From NCBI GenBank assembly GCA_018222405.1, contig JAAFAI010000004.1:186001-250000 (forward strand): a DNA stretch of 64,000 nt. Direction: 5' to 3'. The number at the start of each line of letters is the position of its first letter. The stretch's first letter is position 1. The translations under genes were made by a program, and so were the position numbers. This document shows, piece by piece, positions 39,044 to 49,423 of the stretch. The notes under the pieces are model-generated. The model saw nothing but the letters and a program-made list of their open reading frames with translations, was not told the DNA's origin and ran no database searches. Source of the DNA: Gammaproteobacteria bacterium (GTDB lineage Bacteria; Pseudomonadota; Gammaproteobacteria; Enterobacterales; Alteromonadaceae).

Positions 39044-39703
39044 ATGGCATTAACAAGAGATCAGATTGCGATGCGCGTGGCGCAGGAATTTCAGGACGGT
39101 AACTACGTCAACCTGGGGATTGGTATCCCGACACTGGCCGCTAACTACGTACCAGACGGTATCAGCGTTATGTTACAGTCAGAAAATGGTTTACTGGGCA
39201 TGGGCCGTTACCCTACCGAGGAAGAAGTCGACGCGGATATGATCAACGCGGGTAAAGAAACCGTAACGGCCATTACCGGCGCTTCTATCTTTAGCTCAGC
39301 AGAAAGCTTTGCCATGATCCGTGGCGGCCACGTAGACTTCACCGTTCTCGGTGCATTTGAGGTGGATGTAAACGGGAATATCGCCTCATGGATGATCCCC
39401 GGTAAACTTATTAAAGGCATGGGCGGCGCAATGGACCTGGTAGCCGGCGCGAAAAACATTATTGTCACCATGACCCACGCCGACAAGCACGGTAATTCTA
39501 AGTTATTGCAGGAATGTACCCTGCCACTGACTGGTGTTAACTGTATTACCCGGATCATTACCGACTTAGCGGTACTGGAAGTGAAAGACGGCGCGTTTTA
39601 CCTGCGCGAACGAGCGCCTGGTGTGACGGTAGATGAAATTAAAGAAAAAACCGCCGGTAAGCTGGTGGTAGAGGGTGATGTGCCGGAAATGGCCTTCGCC
39701 TGA
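39044..39703 (+). CDS. scoB: 3-oxoacid CoA-transferase subunit B
   Basis: The beta subunit carries the catalytic Glu that forms the enzyme-CoA thioester, seen in [11 protein letters not shown] near residue 48. [19 protein letters not shown] precedes it, and [12 protein letters not shown] is the conserved downstream segment. The 219-residue length is normal. GGAGG lies just before the ATG, and the gene follows scoA by 9 bases. A strong terminator ends the operon. Confidence 0.94.
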   Translation: MALTRDQIAMRVAQEFQDGNYVNLGIGIPTLAANYVPDGISVMLQSENGLLGMGRYPTEEEVDADMINAGKETVTAITGASIFSSAESFAMIRGGHVDFTVLGAFEVDVNGNIASWMIPGKLIKGMGGAMDLVAGAKNIIVTMTHADKHGNSKLLQECTLPLTGVNCITRIITDLAVLEVKDGAFYLRERAPGVTVDEIKEKTAGKLVVEGDVPEMAFA

Positions 39704-39725
39704 TTGCAATTCGCTTAAGAAACGA

Positions 39726-39767
39726 AAAAGGGGCGACCGTACAAAACGGCCTGCCCCTTTTCTTTTT
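39726..39767 (+). terminator. Terminator of the scoAB operon
   Basis: AAAAGGGGC (39726-39734) pairs with GCCCCTTTT (39753-39761); an inner CCGT/ACGG hairpin lies in the loop, and CTTTTT follows. Confidence 0.85.
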
Positions 39768-39836
39768 GGCTTGTGACTTTACTCAGGTACGTAATCAGGG
39801 ATAATAGGCGCGGATCTATACCGGAGCGAAGCAATC

Positions 39837-41168
39837 TTGTTAATAACTGACTTACCTGTACACCATACCCTTATCAGCCGCATAGAAGATAAAGGCTTTA
39901 CCGAACTCACCGAAGTTCAGGAGAAAACCATTCTGCCGGCCCTGCTGGGTAAGGATATTATCGCTTCCTCTAAAACCGGCTCAGGTAAGACTCTGGCATT
40001 TTTAATTCCCGCCGTGCATCGCTTGCTCACGCAAAAAGCATTAAGTCGTCAGGACCCCCGTATTCTTATTCTTGCCCCTACCCGCGAACTGGCCAAACAG
40101 GTATTTGGTGAAGCAAAGTGGCTGTGCCAGAAGAAAAACCTGGCCACAGCGTTAATCGTGGGCGGCGATAACTATAACGATCAAGCCAAGGCGTTGCGCC
40201 GCAACCCGCATATTATTGTGGGTACACCGGGCCGGGTAGCCGATCATTTAGAAGATAAAAGCTTCTTTATTAACGGCCTGGAAATGCTGATTTTCGATGA
40301 AGCTGACCGCATGCTCGATTTGGGCTTTGCCCAGGCGCTGAATATGATTAACCGCAAGGCCGACCACCGAAAACGCCAGACCATGTTGTTCTCAGCTACC
40401 ATGGATCATGTTGAACTCAACCATGTGCTGGATTCGTTACTCAAGGCACCGGTACGAGTTGCCATTGGTAGTGCAACGGCTGAACATACCGACATCAGTC
40501 AAACCCTGTATTTTGCCGAGAGCATTGAGCACAAAGATGCCCTGCTCTGCGACCAGCTAACCAACAACACATACAATCAGGCGATTGTATTTACCGCCAC
40601 GCGGGATGATGCAGAGCGCCTCAGCACCATGCTGGGTAAAAGCTTACCGATTCGCACCTCTCAACCACTCAGAGGCGATTATGCCCAGTCAAAACGCTCG
40701 TTGGTGATGAATGAATTTGCCCGTGGTCAGTTTGATATTCTGGTGACTACCGACGTGGCTTCCCGCGGACTGGATTTGTCTAAAGTAGGCCTGGTCATTA
40801 ACTATGACATGCCCAAGCATCCGGAAGAGTACATCCATCGGATCGGCCGTACCGGCCGGGCGGGTAATCAGGGCGCTGCGGTGTCTTTCGTTGGTAAACG
40901 CGACTGGCAAAGCTTCTCAGCGTTAAAACAGCAACTCGCCTATCCGCTGGAACCCCAGCAGCACGACGGTCTGCCATCTAAGTTCAGCGGTATTAAACCT
41001 AAACCGGCCAAACCGAAAAAAGCAGCGAAAAAGCATAAAACGACAGAGGGCAACACGGAACAGCCGGTGAAGAAGGTTCAGCGAGTAAGGACCATGACCG
41101 GTGAGGATATCGGCCATATGCCGATGCGTAAAAAAGCTACTCCGCCTCCTCTGGACGAGGAAGAATAA
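39837..41168 (+). CDS. DEAD-box ATP-dependent RNA helicase
   Basis: A 443-residue RNA helicase with the Q motif (GFTELTEVQ), Walker A (ASSKTGSGKT), PTREL, the DEAD box in IFDEADRMLD, SAT in LFSATMDH, and motif VI HRIGRTGRAG. The C terminus is Lys-rich (KPAKPKKAAKKHK), typical of RNA-binding tails. It belongs to the broad RhlE/SrmB/DeaD group, but I cannot assign a single orthologue. The start is a TTG with GGAG 10 bases upstream; the next in-frame ATG is far downstream, so TTG is favoured. Roles in ribosome assembly or cold adaptation are typical. Confidence 0.88.
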   Translation: MLITDLPVHHTLISRIEDKGFTELTEVQEKTILPALLGKDIIASSKTGSGKTLAFLIPAVHRLLTQKALSRQDPRILILAPTRELAKQVFGEAKWLCQKKNLATALIVGGDNYNDQAKALRRNPHIIVGTPGRVADHLEDKSFFINGLEMLIFDEADRMLDLGFAQALNMINRKADHRKRQTMLFSATMDHVELNHVLDSLLKAPVRVAIGSATAEHTDISQTLYFAESIEHKDALLCDQLTNNTYNQAIVFTATRDDAERLSTMLGKSLPIRTSQPLRGDYAQSKRSLVMNEFARGQFDILVTTDVASRGLDLSKVGLVINYDMPKHPEEYIHRIGRTGRAGNQGAAVSFVGKRDWQSFSALKQQLAYPLEPQQHDGLPSKFSGIKPKPAKPKKAAKKHKTTEGNTEQPVKKVQRVRTMTGEDIGHMPMRKKATPPPLDEEE

Positions 41169-41202
41169 AGGCCGGAAGGTTTTTAATGCTTTAAACATAA
41201 AA

Positions 41203-41232
41203 AAATCCGGTAATCATTATTACCGGATTTTT
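41203..41232. terminator. Bidirectional terminator between convergent genes
   Basis: AAATCCGGTAAT (41203-41214) pairs perfectly with ATTACCGGATTT (41219-41230) over a CATT loop. T-runs on both strands let it stop the helicase transcript and that of the convergent giant gene. Confidence 0.9.
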
Positions 41233-41276
41233 ATTTGGCTGATGACATTCACCAGCCAGATAGCAGTTAACACTCT

Positions 41277-44200
41277 TTACTGATAATCACCTTCAGCAAT
41301 CAGCAACTGGCTGTTCGCGCTAATGGGGCCGCGCAAGGTATCAACGATTCCACTTGGCCATTTCACCACAATTTGATCAATAGAATCAGCTTCACCAATA
41401 CCAAAAGCGGCTTCAAGTTCTTCGGCAGAAGCAAAGCTTGAACCGGCCTGCAGATACCTGATCATGGTTCTGTTGCCAACCGTCACTTCAATTCGGGCAC
41501 CAACACCATAGCTGTTACTTACAACACCAGCCAGCTTCACCGAGAAGTAGTTGCCTGTAGGACCATCATTACGTAACAGAATAACGCCGTTGGAGTTAGC
41601 AATCAGCCAGTCCATATCACCATCTTCATCATAGTCTAACCAGATTGAACCCCGCGAGTTACCCATACCTGAAGTACCGGTAGCACCAGTGACATCGGCA
41701 AACTGCACCTCTCCCGGCCCGGTGGCTACGTTCTGATAAAGCACGTTGGCATATTCTTCATTGGAGATCCCTCCGGCAACAATACTTAAATCTTCATCGC
41801 CGTCGTTATCAAAGTCCACAAAGTTAGCCCCCCATTCGGTAACATTACGCATCAGTACACCTGCACTGGCCGTAATATCAGTGAAGGTGCCGTTACAATT
41901 ATTAGCATGTAGCGGCGATGGCGCCGGATCGGTTGAACGTTCTGAACCGTTATTGGTGACCAGTACATCCAGACAGCCGTCACCATTAGGATCGCCTACC
42001 GCAATGCCCATACCATGGGTCGCAGAAGTAGCCGTGATTCCCGCTGCATCACTCTCATCAACCAGCATACCGTCGACGTTGCTATACAACACGTCTGCGC
42101 CAAAATCGACCGACAACCATAAGTCCTGCATAAGGTCACCGTCGAAATCTGCCCAGGCACCCATATAGGTCAGGCGATCGGGGCCGGCGCCGCTATTAAT
42201 TCCATCGATTCCCATAAAAGGGGCTACATCGAAGAAACTGCCGCCGTCATTCTGGTAAAGGCTATCGGCGGGTACATCACCGTAACGGCCTGCTACGAAA
42301 ATATCCAGGTCGTTATCACCGTCGAAGTCATTCCAGACTACACCAATGGCACCGGTATTGCCGGGTATAGCCATCGTATCCGTGACATCGATGAAGGTAC
42401 CGTCACCCTGGTTATGCCACAACTCACTGCGCGCATTAAGGTTAGACTGATTAGCTACATACAGATCGAGTAAACCATCATTGTCGAAATCGCCCCACGC
42501 CAGACCAGAGCCAGCGCCACCAGATGTAAGCATATTGGCCTGGGTCGTCACATTGGTAAAGGTACCATCACAGTTACTTCTATACAGAAGCACGGTTTCA
42601 GTGACGTTGCGTGGTGTTAAGGCTAAATCCACACAGCCGTCATTATCGTAGTCTCCTGCAGCCAGGCCGATTGCGCCAGGTATACTGTCGAGACCAGACA
42701 GAACCGTTGCGTCGGTAAATAACGGGGTCAGATCCACACCAACGTGAACAGTGATCGTGGCGCGTCCTGGCACAAACTCCGAGTCCAGCGCCTCAGCTGT
42801 AATGGTATGAGAGCCCTGACTGAGTGTAGACAACGAGAATATACTGCCTTCACCAATAATGCCGTCAATACTCGACCGCCAGATAATCATTGACGATAAG
42901 TCACCGTCCTCGTTATCCATAGCACTGGCATCAAACATAACCGGATCACCGAGTGGCACTCGCAGTTCGTCATCAGGCTGGATAATTTCAACTGATGGCG
43001 CAGTATTCGTGCCAGCTCCTGAAGCACTGAGTACCAATTGCGGTTGTAAAGCAACGTCACTGCTTTCACCGGAGTAGAAACCTATAGAGTTTTCCAGTCC
43101 GTCGTTGTTGTCATCCAATGAACAGCTAAATCGAAATTGTGCAGACTGCCCTGCCATTATTGCGGCAACACCCTGCGTAGATATTTCAGCAACAAATACA
43201 TCACCGGAAACAGGCGCTGTAAGCTCACCGACATTAGCTACCGTTGGTACGGCCTCGAAATCGCTGGCATGAATACGCGGATCGTTGCTGAATCCGGTGC
43301 TGTGAACATCCACAGTACACGGACCAAGTAAATCCAGAGGGCTGGCGCCAATACCACCACCACGCGTGAGATAAAGCGTTGCAGAGGAAATAGTTGTTCC
43401 CTGCGGGATAGCAAAAGAAGTAATTAACTTAATCTGTTGATTAAGATTATTATCACCCAAACGCAGTGCCCCACCGTTAGAGAGGAACGGAATAGCTACA
43501 CCACCGCTATCGCTATTTTCTGCTGACTCCACTACAAACCCGTCTTCAATTGGATTTGACATCAGTGTCACACTGGCACCCGGATCCTCGAGTATGCCGT
43601 AGACAGTGAGAGAGATGCTTTGCGTTGCCTCATTGCCTTCTGCATCCTGTACAATCGCTGTAATGGTATGTTGGCCAGGCGATAAAGTTGTTACCGAAGC
43701 ACTGCCGGAACTGGCAAACATACCGTCGATATCAGATAACCACATAATATCGGCAGAAATATCGCCCTGTTCAAAATCATCGGCAGTTGCCGTAAATACT
43801 ATCTCGTCACCAACTGTAACACGGGTATCATCAGTAGGCCCGATCAACTCAATAGTGGGCAACTGACTGCCAATGGCAATTTCAAACACCAGTTCCGTAG
43901 TTTGCCCGTTACTGTCGGTCACAGTTGCAGTGATCACATGTACACCGGCCGATAAGCTGGCGATGGTAATTTCAGAGCCGGCTCCCAGAATCCCATCAAC
44001 AGATGAAGTCCAGACGATATCAGCAGATAAATCCAACTCATCGGAGTCGGCCGCCATAGCTGAGAGCACCACACTCTCACCAGGCTGGTACACCTGACCA
44101 GCAATATCAGTGGTTAGTTCAATGGTAGGCAGGATCCCTAAATCTCCAGTGAAGTACCGCATCGCATGGTTGAAGGCATCAGGACCAATTTCAGCCCCCA

Positions 44201-46646
44201 TCAGACGACCAGGAATATCATCTGCAGTAGGGTGAATACCACCGTATATTCGCGAAATGCTGGTCTCATCAGAGGCATCGCGGTAGGTTGCCCACTGTAA
44301 TTGAAGATCTACACTCGGGCCTTCCTCAAACACCAGAAATTCATTTTGCGGTGCATCAAAGGTACCCATCCCTCCCGGGAAGAACTCATCGCCCGTAACC
44401 AGCGTCATTACCTCAGCAGCGGCACGACTAAATGTACTGTGACCAGACACATAGCCGGCAAAAGGTGGTGTAACAAAACTCGGGCGCTGATAAGGCCACC
44501 AGTTCTCACACAGGATCCAGTCGGCACCTGCGGTAGTGGTTTCCGGATCGTCTATATAATCAGGTCCTTTCCACGCATAGGCTGCAATCTTGCCGATGTT
44601 TTCGTTATTCTCACCGGCGAGATGTTCATGCACTCCGCCTGGCAGAATTGACTGAGCCGTTACCACCTCAATTTTACCCGGCACCAGACCTATGCCGCCC
44701 GGATCGTAACTTGGTCCGGATGGATCTGATGACTGGCCAAGATCACACATGTGGCGAATGGCCGAAACCGGACGAATATAATCGTACCAGCCTTTAACAC
44801 CCCATGCTGAGATCGCCGAGTCATGCATGGCACCGCCGAGCGCCAGGTACATTTTCACATCGTATTCCAGAGCATCAAGGACAGCGCCCTGACCACCAAA
44901 CTGGCTAACGTGCATCTCATGGTCTACCACATAATTTGCCACCGAGAACCAGTGGCCAGGAGGCGTTTCAGAATCAGGACCATCGGCCCAGAACTCAGCT
45001 AATACGCGGTAATAATCACCAGCAGGCACGAGCTGTTGTTCATAAGGCAGGCCGGTCACTGGGTTAATATCACGTCCCTGACCGTCATTGGTACCCAGTG
45101 TGTTGTTGCCTCGGGACGCCGGACTAATATCGATCATCACTCCGTCAGCAGGGTCTAATTCACCACTCCATTCCAGTACTTGCTGGAAGCCTGCACGGTA
45201 ATCCTCTGTACCGAATGCGGGTGGCGAACCTGGATCATGATAAACGTGGTAGTCATGACCATCCCGGCTGTAAACAGTGAGATCGTCCTCACTTAATGCA
45301 AATGGCGTCACATGCCCCCATTCAGGGCTAAGAAAATCAAGTGAACCTCCTGGTATCAGGTTACCACTCTGGTCAACAAAGAACTCTAGTGACAGAGGCT
45401 GCCAGCGATCAGGGTCCACCAAATCAGGATTACCCGGAAATTCCGGCAGTAAGGGCGGGTTTATGGACTCGTAGTAAATATTGGCAAAGTTTTCCTGTTC
45501 GTTGGAGTAATCTTCAAGACCAAATTCAATAACGGTTGCCGCTATACGATTACCCAGCGCTGCCGCAGAGTCACCTTCAGTTGAAGTAAAGTCTTTGTCG
45601 TACCCCAATTCTTCCATACGCGCATCAAAGGCTGGTAGCCTTTCGGCTGCGCCCGGAGACGGCGCAAAACGCCAGGTGAGAATACGGTACATGGCATAAC
45701 TGATAGCTTCAGCCCGAGCCGCTTCCACGTCAGCAACCGGGGCCATTTTTTCATGGTGAATGACTTGTCCGACGCCATCTTCATAAGCCGCCCAGGCATC
45801 CCACATGGCTGCTGATGTATGGTAGAGGTTACGCGCATGTACGGTAGGACGGGCGAAATCCAGTCGGATAGACGCCAGCAACTCCTCGTTCCAGATACGC
45901 GCAATCGAATGTGGAACTTCAACAACCTCTTCGGTGTAGGAAATTACCAGTTCAGGCGCGTATTGGGCGGTTTCACCAGAGGCAAAGCTTGCCGTGTTCT
46001 GGGTACCGTCACCGTTGTCTTCAACCGCACAATACGCCCTTATCTGGGTAAATCCACCACGGTTGATTGCACCTAATCCGGCGCTGCTAAGGCTCGCCTC
46101 TGACCATTCGTTGGTGCGCACGACTGCGCTTAAAGTACCAGCGGCCGTGCTGGTGGCAGGTGCATCGAAATCTTCTGACTCCAATGCAATATTGCCATTA
46201 AACCCACCGCTGTTAACGTCGATTACACAGGGCGCGAGTACATCAAAAGGGCTTGCACCAGGTGAGCGTGCGTGCCGCATACGCAGCACAGCATCGGTAA
46301 TTTCTGCGCTGAAAGGGATTTGTGAAGTATCGAAGGAAACGATGGTTTTCACCTGGCGGGTATCAGCCAGATCGCCAATACTCAATGCTGCTAATCCGCT
46401 GCGATTAGGTTGTGCAAAACCACCGGTGTTATTCAACGCCGGGCTTTCATTTACGATCCCGTCATGTTGTGCAATAGATTTGAGTGTTATTTCTTCGGCA
46501 CCTACTGATGCACTGAGTGCGATCATCGCAAGACTAAGTGCAGTCTTAGCGAAGCCGGATTGTTGTTTATCAGACTGTTTAAGCAGCCTGTCACATTGAT
46601 GCTTTTCAATGTGTTTAGATTTCGACCAATGCTGAAGTCTAAACAT
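41277..46646 (-). CDS. Giant secreted protein: vanadium haloperoxidase-like core fused to DNRLRE, Ig, FG-GAP and ASPIC/UnbV domains
   Basis: A 1789-residue exported protein. GGAGG precedes the ATG by 8 bases, and the signal peptide core is about residues 31-50. Domains in order: DNRLRE repeat 1 (about 52-240); a vanadium haloperoxidase/PAP2-like domain (about 245-820); two Ig-like repeats (about 838-1010); DNRLRE repeat 2 (about 1030-1210); a third Ig-like repeat; seven FG-GAP/VCBS repeats with DxDxDG-type calcium loops (about 1310-1690); and an ASPIC/UnbV C terminus. All vanadate-binding motifs are visible: KGWYDYIRP (Lys-x6-Arg-Pro, about 617), SGHS (about 735) and SRIYGGIH (about 802). It may be a haloperoxidase or a secreted phosphatase. 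The unusual fusion, calcium repeats and location suggest a cell-surface enzyme. A C-terminal sorting motif is not seen. Confidence 0.85.
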   Translation of the reverse strand: MFRLQHWSKSKHIEKHQCDRLLKQSDKQQSGFAKTALSLAMIALSASVGAEEITLKSIAQHDGIVNESPALNNTGGFAQPNRSGLAALSIGDLADTRQVKTIVSFDTSQIPFSAEITDAVLRMRHARSPGASPFDVLAPCVIDVNSGGFNGNIALESEDFDAPATSTAAGTLSAVVRTNEWSEASLSSAGLGAINRGGFTQIRAYCAVEDNGDGTQNTASFASGETAQYAPELVISYTEEVVEVPHSIARIWNEELLASIRLDFARPTVHARNLYHTSAAMWDAWAAYEDGVGQVIHHEKMAPVADVEAARAEAISYAMYRILTWRFAPSPGAAERLPAFDARMEELGYDKDFTSTEGDSAAALGNRIAATVIEFGLEDYSNEQENFANIYYESINPPLLPEFPGNPDLVDPDRWQPLSLEFFVDQSGNLIPGGSLDFLSPEWGHVTPFALSEDDLTVYSRDGHDYHVYHDPGSPPAFGTEDYRAGFQQVLEWSGELDPADGVMIDISPASRGNNTLGTNDGQGRDINPVTGLPYEQQLVPAGDYYRVLAEFWADGPDSETPPGHWFSVANYVVDHEMHVSQFGGQGAVLDALEYDVKMYLALGGAMHDSAISAWGVKGWYDYIRPVSAIRHMCDLGQSSDPSGPSYDPGGIGLVPGKIEVVTAQSILPGGVHEHLAGENNENIGKIAAYAWKGPDYIDDPETTTAGADWILCENWWPYQRPSFVTPPFAGYVSGHSTFSRAAAEVMTLVTGDEFFPGGMGTFDAPQNEFLVFEEGPSVDLQLQWATYRDASDETSISRIYGGIHPTADDIPGRLMGAEIGPDAFNHAMRYFTGDLGILPTIELTTDIAGQVYQPGESVVLSAMAADSDELDLSADIVWTSSVDGILGAGSEITIASLSAGVHVITATVTDSNGQTTELVFEIAIGSQLPTIELIGPTDDTRVTVGDEIVFTATADDFEQGDISADIMWLSDIDGMFASSGSASVTTLSPGQHTITAIVQDAEGNEATQSISLTVYGILEDPGASVTLMSNPIEDGFVVESAENSDSGGVAIPFLSNGGALRLGDNNLNQQIKLITSFAIPQGTTISSATLYLTRGGGIGASPLDLLGPCTVDVHSTGFSNDPRIHASDFEAVPTVANVGELTAPVSGDVFVAEISTQGVAAIMAGQSAQFRFSCSLDDNNDGLENSIGFYSGESSDVALQPQLVLSASGAGTNTAPSVEIIQPDDELRVPLGDPVMFDASAMDNEDGDLSSMIIWRSSIDGIIGEGSIFSLSTLSQGSHTITAEALDSEFVPGRATITVHVGVDLTPLFTDATVLSGLDSIPGAIGLAAGDYDNDGCVDLALTPRNVTETVLLYRSNCDGTFTNVTTQANMLTSGGAGSGLAWGDFDNDGLLDLYVANQSNLNARSELWHNQGDGTFIDVTDTMAIPGNTGAIGVVWNDFDGDNDLDIFVAGRYGDVPADSLYQNDGGSFFDVAPFMGIDGINSGAGPDRLTYMGAWADFDGDLMQDLWLSVDFGADVLYSNVDGMLVDESDAAGITATSATHGMGIAVGDPNGDGCLDVLVTNNGSERSTDPAPSPLHANNCNGTFTDITASAGVLMRNVTEWGANFVDFDNDGDEDLSIVAGGISNEEYANVLYQNVATGPGEVQFADVTGATGTSGMGNSRGSIWLDYDEDGDMDWLIANSNGVILLRNDGPTGNYFSVKLAGVVSNSYGVGARIEVTVGNRTMIRYLQAGSSFASAEELEAAFGIGEADSIDQIVVKWPSGIVDTLRGPISANSQLLIAEGDYQ

Positions 46647-47387
46647 GTTCTTACCTCCATTCCTTGTGTATGGGCCCCTGGGACCTGAATACCGTTTACG
46701 AATCTTATGTTTGATCCTTTGCCGGTTTGTTTTTGCTTTTTTGCAACATACGCCGGCTTTGATACCGTGCGCTGATGCACATATCTAATCAGCTGGAATG
46801 TCATGTAAGAAAATCCACTGATTAAATTTTTAAGCAACTATTCTGCTAATCCACAACAGGAGATAATTAACAACCGCTAAGCCGCATTTGTTATTAGTTT
46901 ACTTATACCTTGCAATAGGCTTTCGCAGCCTTTGCCGGCACCACTAGTTATACAGGCAGGTAGTAAAGAAGAAACAAACAGTAAGCTGGCAACAATATTG
47001 CCAGCCCCCGTTCTAATTTTTTGCAGAGTATTCACGAAAGATTGCAGTCAGACAGGGAGTTAAAAACGAGGTTTGTTGCGCATAACCAAACCAAGTAAAA
47101 CTCTGCCAAACACTTTGGGTTTCCCTGTGCGAAAATCAAAACAGCCTTGCTTTTTGTACTTCACAACCAATATGTATAACAATCAGATACAACGTTTAAA
47201 GATTAAAATATATACAACACATAAGAGTGTCAACATGGTTTTACAGTAAAAATTCATTTATTTTTGTTAAATCTATGAAAATTATTGACAGCAGATGATC
47301 AGTTTAATGGTTGGTATGATGAGATGAACAACATTCCGATACTTCTGAGGTAATATGTAATATTTTAAAGGGTTAGAGATGAAATAA
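46647..47387 (-). other. Long leader region of the giant gene
   Basis: About 740 bases without a supported gene. It is AT-rich, especially at 47150-47350, and contains a consensus-like promoter at 47205-47233 pointing at the giant gene about 560 bases away. The 46523-46837 frame overlaps the signal peptide region and shows no ribosome-binding site, so I regard it as chance. No riboswitch family is recognised. Confidence 0.5.
47205..47233 (-). promoter_or_regulatory. Sigma-70 promoter candidate for the giant gene
   Basis: On the minus strand TTGACA (47233-47228) is separated by exactly 17 bases from TATTTT (47210-47205). It would give a leader of roughly 550 nucleotides before the giant gene. 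Confidence 0.5.
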
Positions 47388-47411
47388 AAAAGCCGCTTGG
47401 CAGCGGCTTTT
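47388..47411 (-). terminator. Terminator of the EF-hand gene
   Basis: AAAAGCCGCT (47388-47397) pairs with AGCGGCTTTT (47402-47411) over a TGGC loop. On the minus strand it is followed by a T-run and lies 12 bases after the EF-hand stop. Confidence 0.85.
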
Positions 47412-47422
47412 CTGAATCGGGT

Positions 47423-47665
47423 TTAGTATTCCCACCAGCATTCCTGCCACCAGGCAAGAAACTCTTCAAAGTCGATATACCCATCGTGGTTTTCATCGAT
47501 AAGTTTAAAGCCTTCTTCAACGTGGCTGACTTTGGTTTTAGGTGAAATTACCGTTAATAACTCAATAAATTCCTGCAGGTCGATCTGACCGTTACCATCA
47601 CGGTCAAAGAAGCTAAAATCTTTTTGAATCGCTTCTACTTTTTCGGGTGTTAATTCAGTAGACAC
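47423..47665 (-). CDS. Small EF-hand calcium-binding protein
   Basis: An 80-residue cytoplasmic protein with two EF-hand loops, DRDGNGQIDLQE (about 21-32) and DENHDGYIDFEE (about 52-63). Both keep the acidic ligands at positions 1, 3, 5 and 12, so calcium binding is likely. There is no signal peptide. The C terminus is Trp-rich (WWQECWWEY). The GTG start has AGGGA 8 bases upstream. It lies 59 bases after trhO on the same strand; a calcium sensor role is inference. Confidence 0.85.
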   Translation of the reverse strand: MSTELTPEKVEAIQKDFSFFDRDGNGQIDLQEFIELLTVISPKTKVSHVEEGFKLIDENHDGYIDFEEFLAWWQECWWEY

Positions 47666-47724
47666 TGTCTGATTCCCTGTCGGTTTCCGGTGAGATGGAG
47701 TGTAACTCCAGCTCTACCGAATGT

Positions 47725-48723
47725 CTACGACTTAACTTGTTTTTGCGCCTGCAAAGCACGTAACCGCTGCTCTTCTGCCTTGGCCTTGCGGCGCGCTTCC
47801 ATAGCGTCACGAGCCTCAGTGCCAACATGCTCTTCGTCGCGTTCACGGGCCAGATTAATTTGCTTCTCCCGTTCACGGAAACGTTCAATCTGTTCTTCGC
47901 TATGAGTACCAAAACAATGCGGGCAGCTTACGCCACTTTCGTATTTATCGCTTTGCTTATCGGCTGCAGTAATCGGTAACCGGCAAGCATAGCACTGATC
48001 GTAGGCACTTTTTTCCAGGTCATGATTCACCGCTACGCGATTATCAAAGACAAAGCAGTCGCCTTCCCACATGGTCTCCTCTTTCGGTACATCCTCGAGG
48101 TATTGCAGGATACCGCCTTCAAGGTGATAAACCTCTTCAAAGCCCTGCTCTTTTAAATAGGCAGTGGACTTTTCGCAGCGGATCCCACCGGTACAGAACA
48201 TGGCGACCTTTTTATTTTTCGCCGGATCGAGGTTTTCTTTCACATAATCCGGAAATTCACGAAAGGTTTTGGTATTGGGATTGACCGCATTTTTAAAAGT
48301 GCCAATTTCGATTTCATAATCGTTACGGGTATCAATGAGTACCACATCAGGATCGCTGATCAACGCATTCCACTCTGCAGGTTTCACGTAAGTCCCAACG
48401 GTACGACGCGGATCAATGCCTTCCACACCCATGGTGACAATTTCTTTTTTCAGTTTTACTTTCGTCCGGTAAAATGGCTGGGTGTCGTGAAATGAAATTT
48501 TGTAAGAGATCGGGTTAAAGCGTTCATCGCTGTTTAACCAGGCCAGCAGGTTATCTATGCCTTGCTGCGTACCGGAAACGGTGCCGTTTATGCCCTCAGC
48601 GGCCAATAACAGGGTGCCTTTAATTTGATTCGCTTCCATTACATCGGTAAGCGGCTGGCGGATAGCTTTATAATCTTCAAGCGCGAAAAATTTGTATAGC
48701 GCGCATACAACATACTGACTCAT
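47725..48723 (-). CDS. trhO: tRNA uridine 5-oxyacetic acid-type hydroxylase (rhodanese family)
   Basis: TrhO (formerly YceA) hydroxylates U34 of several tRNAs. From the ATG at 48723 the protein is 332 residues, beginning [18 protein letters not shown], the family start; a 21-residue upstream extension is dropped. The rhodanese active-site loop is [11 protein letters not shown], with the catalytic Cys in CTGGIRC. Two CxxC pairs ([14 protein letters not shown]) near the C terminus suggest a zinc site. The Arg/Glu-rich tail is normal for the family. Confidence 0.92.
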   Translation of the reverse strand: MSQYVVCALYKFFALEDYKAIRQPLTDVMEANQIKGTLLLAAEGINGTVSGTQQGIDNLLAWLNSDERFNPISYKISFHDTQPFYRTKVKLKKEIVTMGVEGIDPRRTVGTYVKPAEWNALISDPDVVLIDTRNDYEIEIGTFKNAVNPNTKTFREFPDYVKENLDPAKNKKVAMFCTGGIRCEKSTAYLKEQGFEEVYHLEGGILQYLEDVPKEETMWEGDCFVFDNRVAVNHDLEKSAYDQCYACRLPITAADKQSDKYESGVSCPHCFGTHSEEQIERFREREKQINLARERDEEHVGTEARDAMEARRKAKAEEQRLRALQAQKQVKS

Positions 48724-48829
48724 ATTTTTTAACCTTTGCGAGTTGGAACGTAAAACCAGAGCAAAAATGCGCGCGGAATATAGCAAAAAAATCGACAGGC
48801 GAAAACCCGAGAGGAGTATTTACCGGAGT

Positions 48830-49330
48830 TTAAACTGCAATAGCCTGGGAGGCAGGAATGGTCTCAGCCAGCAAGGTAGCGTCTGGCTCTCTGATTTGCG
48901 ACGCTTTTTCACTTACCCAGGCGAGTTGCGTGCGATAAGGGCAATTTTGTTTTACTTCAGGTTCCAGCCGTTTGCTGTTGTTATGAAAACTTAACGGATC
49001 CGGGCTGATGGCCTGCCACAGGCGGATGTGCTCATTGCTGAATGCCTGGCTCAGACCCGCCTGCCATTTTAAATAGCTGTCTACGTGTTCGGAAGTTGAT
49101 GCCAGCGGGCTTCGACGGTAGTGATTTAATCTGGCGGGAAAATCCGGATCTTCAACCTGTTCGTGAACTGACGACCAACGGACAGGCTCATCTCCCCTGG
49201 CCTCACTGATTGCCAGATATAATGAAAACAACGCAGCACTGCCACCCACCGCTTTGTTGAGCGGTAGTGAGGAAGTGACATTCTGCACATCAAAAGATGT
49301 CTGAGTAATGGTATCTGGTTGCAAAATCAT
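48830..49330 (-). CDS. Hypothetical protein, possibly VC2046/SO_2500-like
   Basis: A 166-residue cytoplasmic protein without membrane segments. The segment LYLAISEARGDEPV and the motif PDPLSFHN recall a small gammaproteobacterial family (VC2046/SO_2500), but I am not certain. It lies between trhO and the receiver-TPR gene. Function unknown. Confidence 0.55.
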   Translation of the reverse strand: MILQPDTITQTSFDVQNVTSSLPLNKAVGGSAALFSLYLAISEARGDEPVRWSSVHEQVEDPDFPARLNHYRRSPLASTSEHVDSYLKWQAGLSQAFSNEHIRLWQAISPDPLSFHNNSKRLEPEVKQNCPYRTQLAWVSEKASQIREPDATLLAETIPASQAIAV

Positions 49331-49423
49331 TCATAGGTATTAACGACTTACTAGCTTAATCGGCATATACCCATTATCCTTTAGTATATTATCGAATAGT
49401 TTCGCGTTTAATGGGAGCGGCCT

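Noticed and set aside
45994..46599. Long ORF (201 codons) on the plus strand inside the giant gene
   Set aside because: It lies antisense to a gene with a clear signal peptide and ribosome-binding site, and its sequence has no recognisable domain.
46523..46837. Minus-strand ORF over the start of the giant gene
   Set aside because: It overlaps the signal peptide region in another frame and has no ribosome-binding site.
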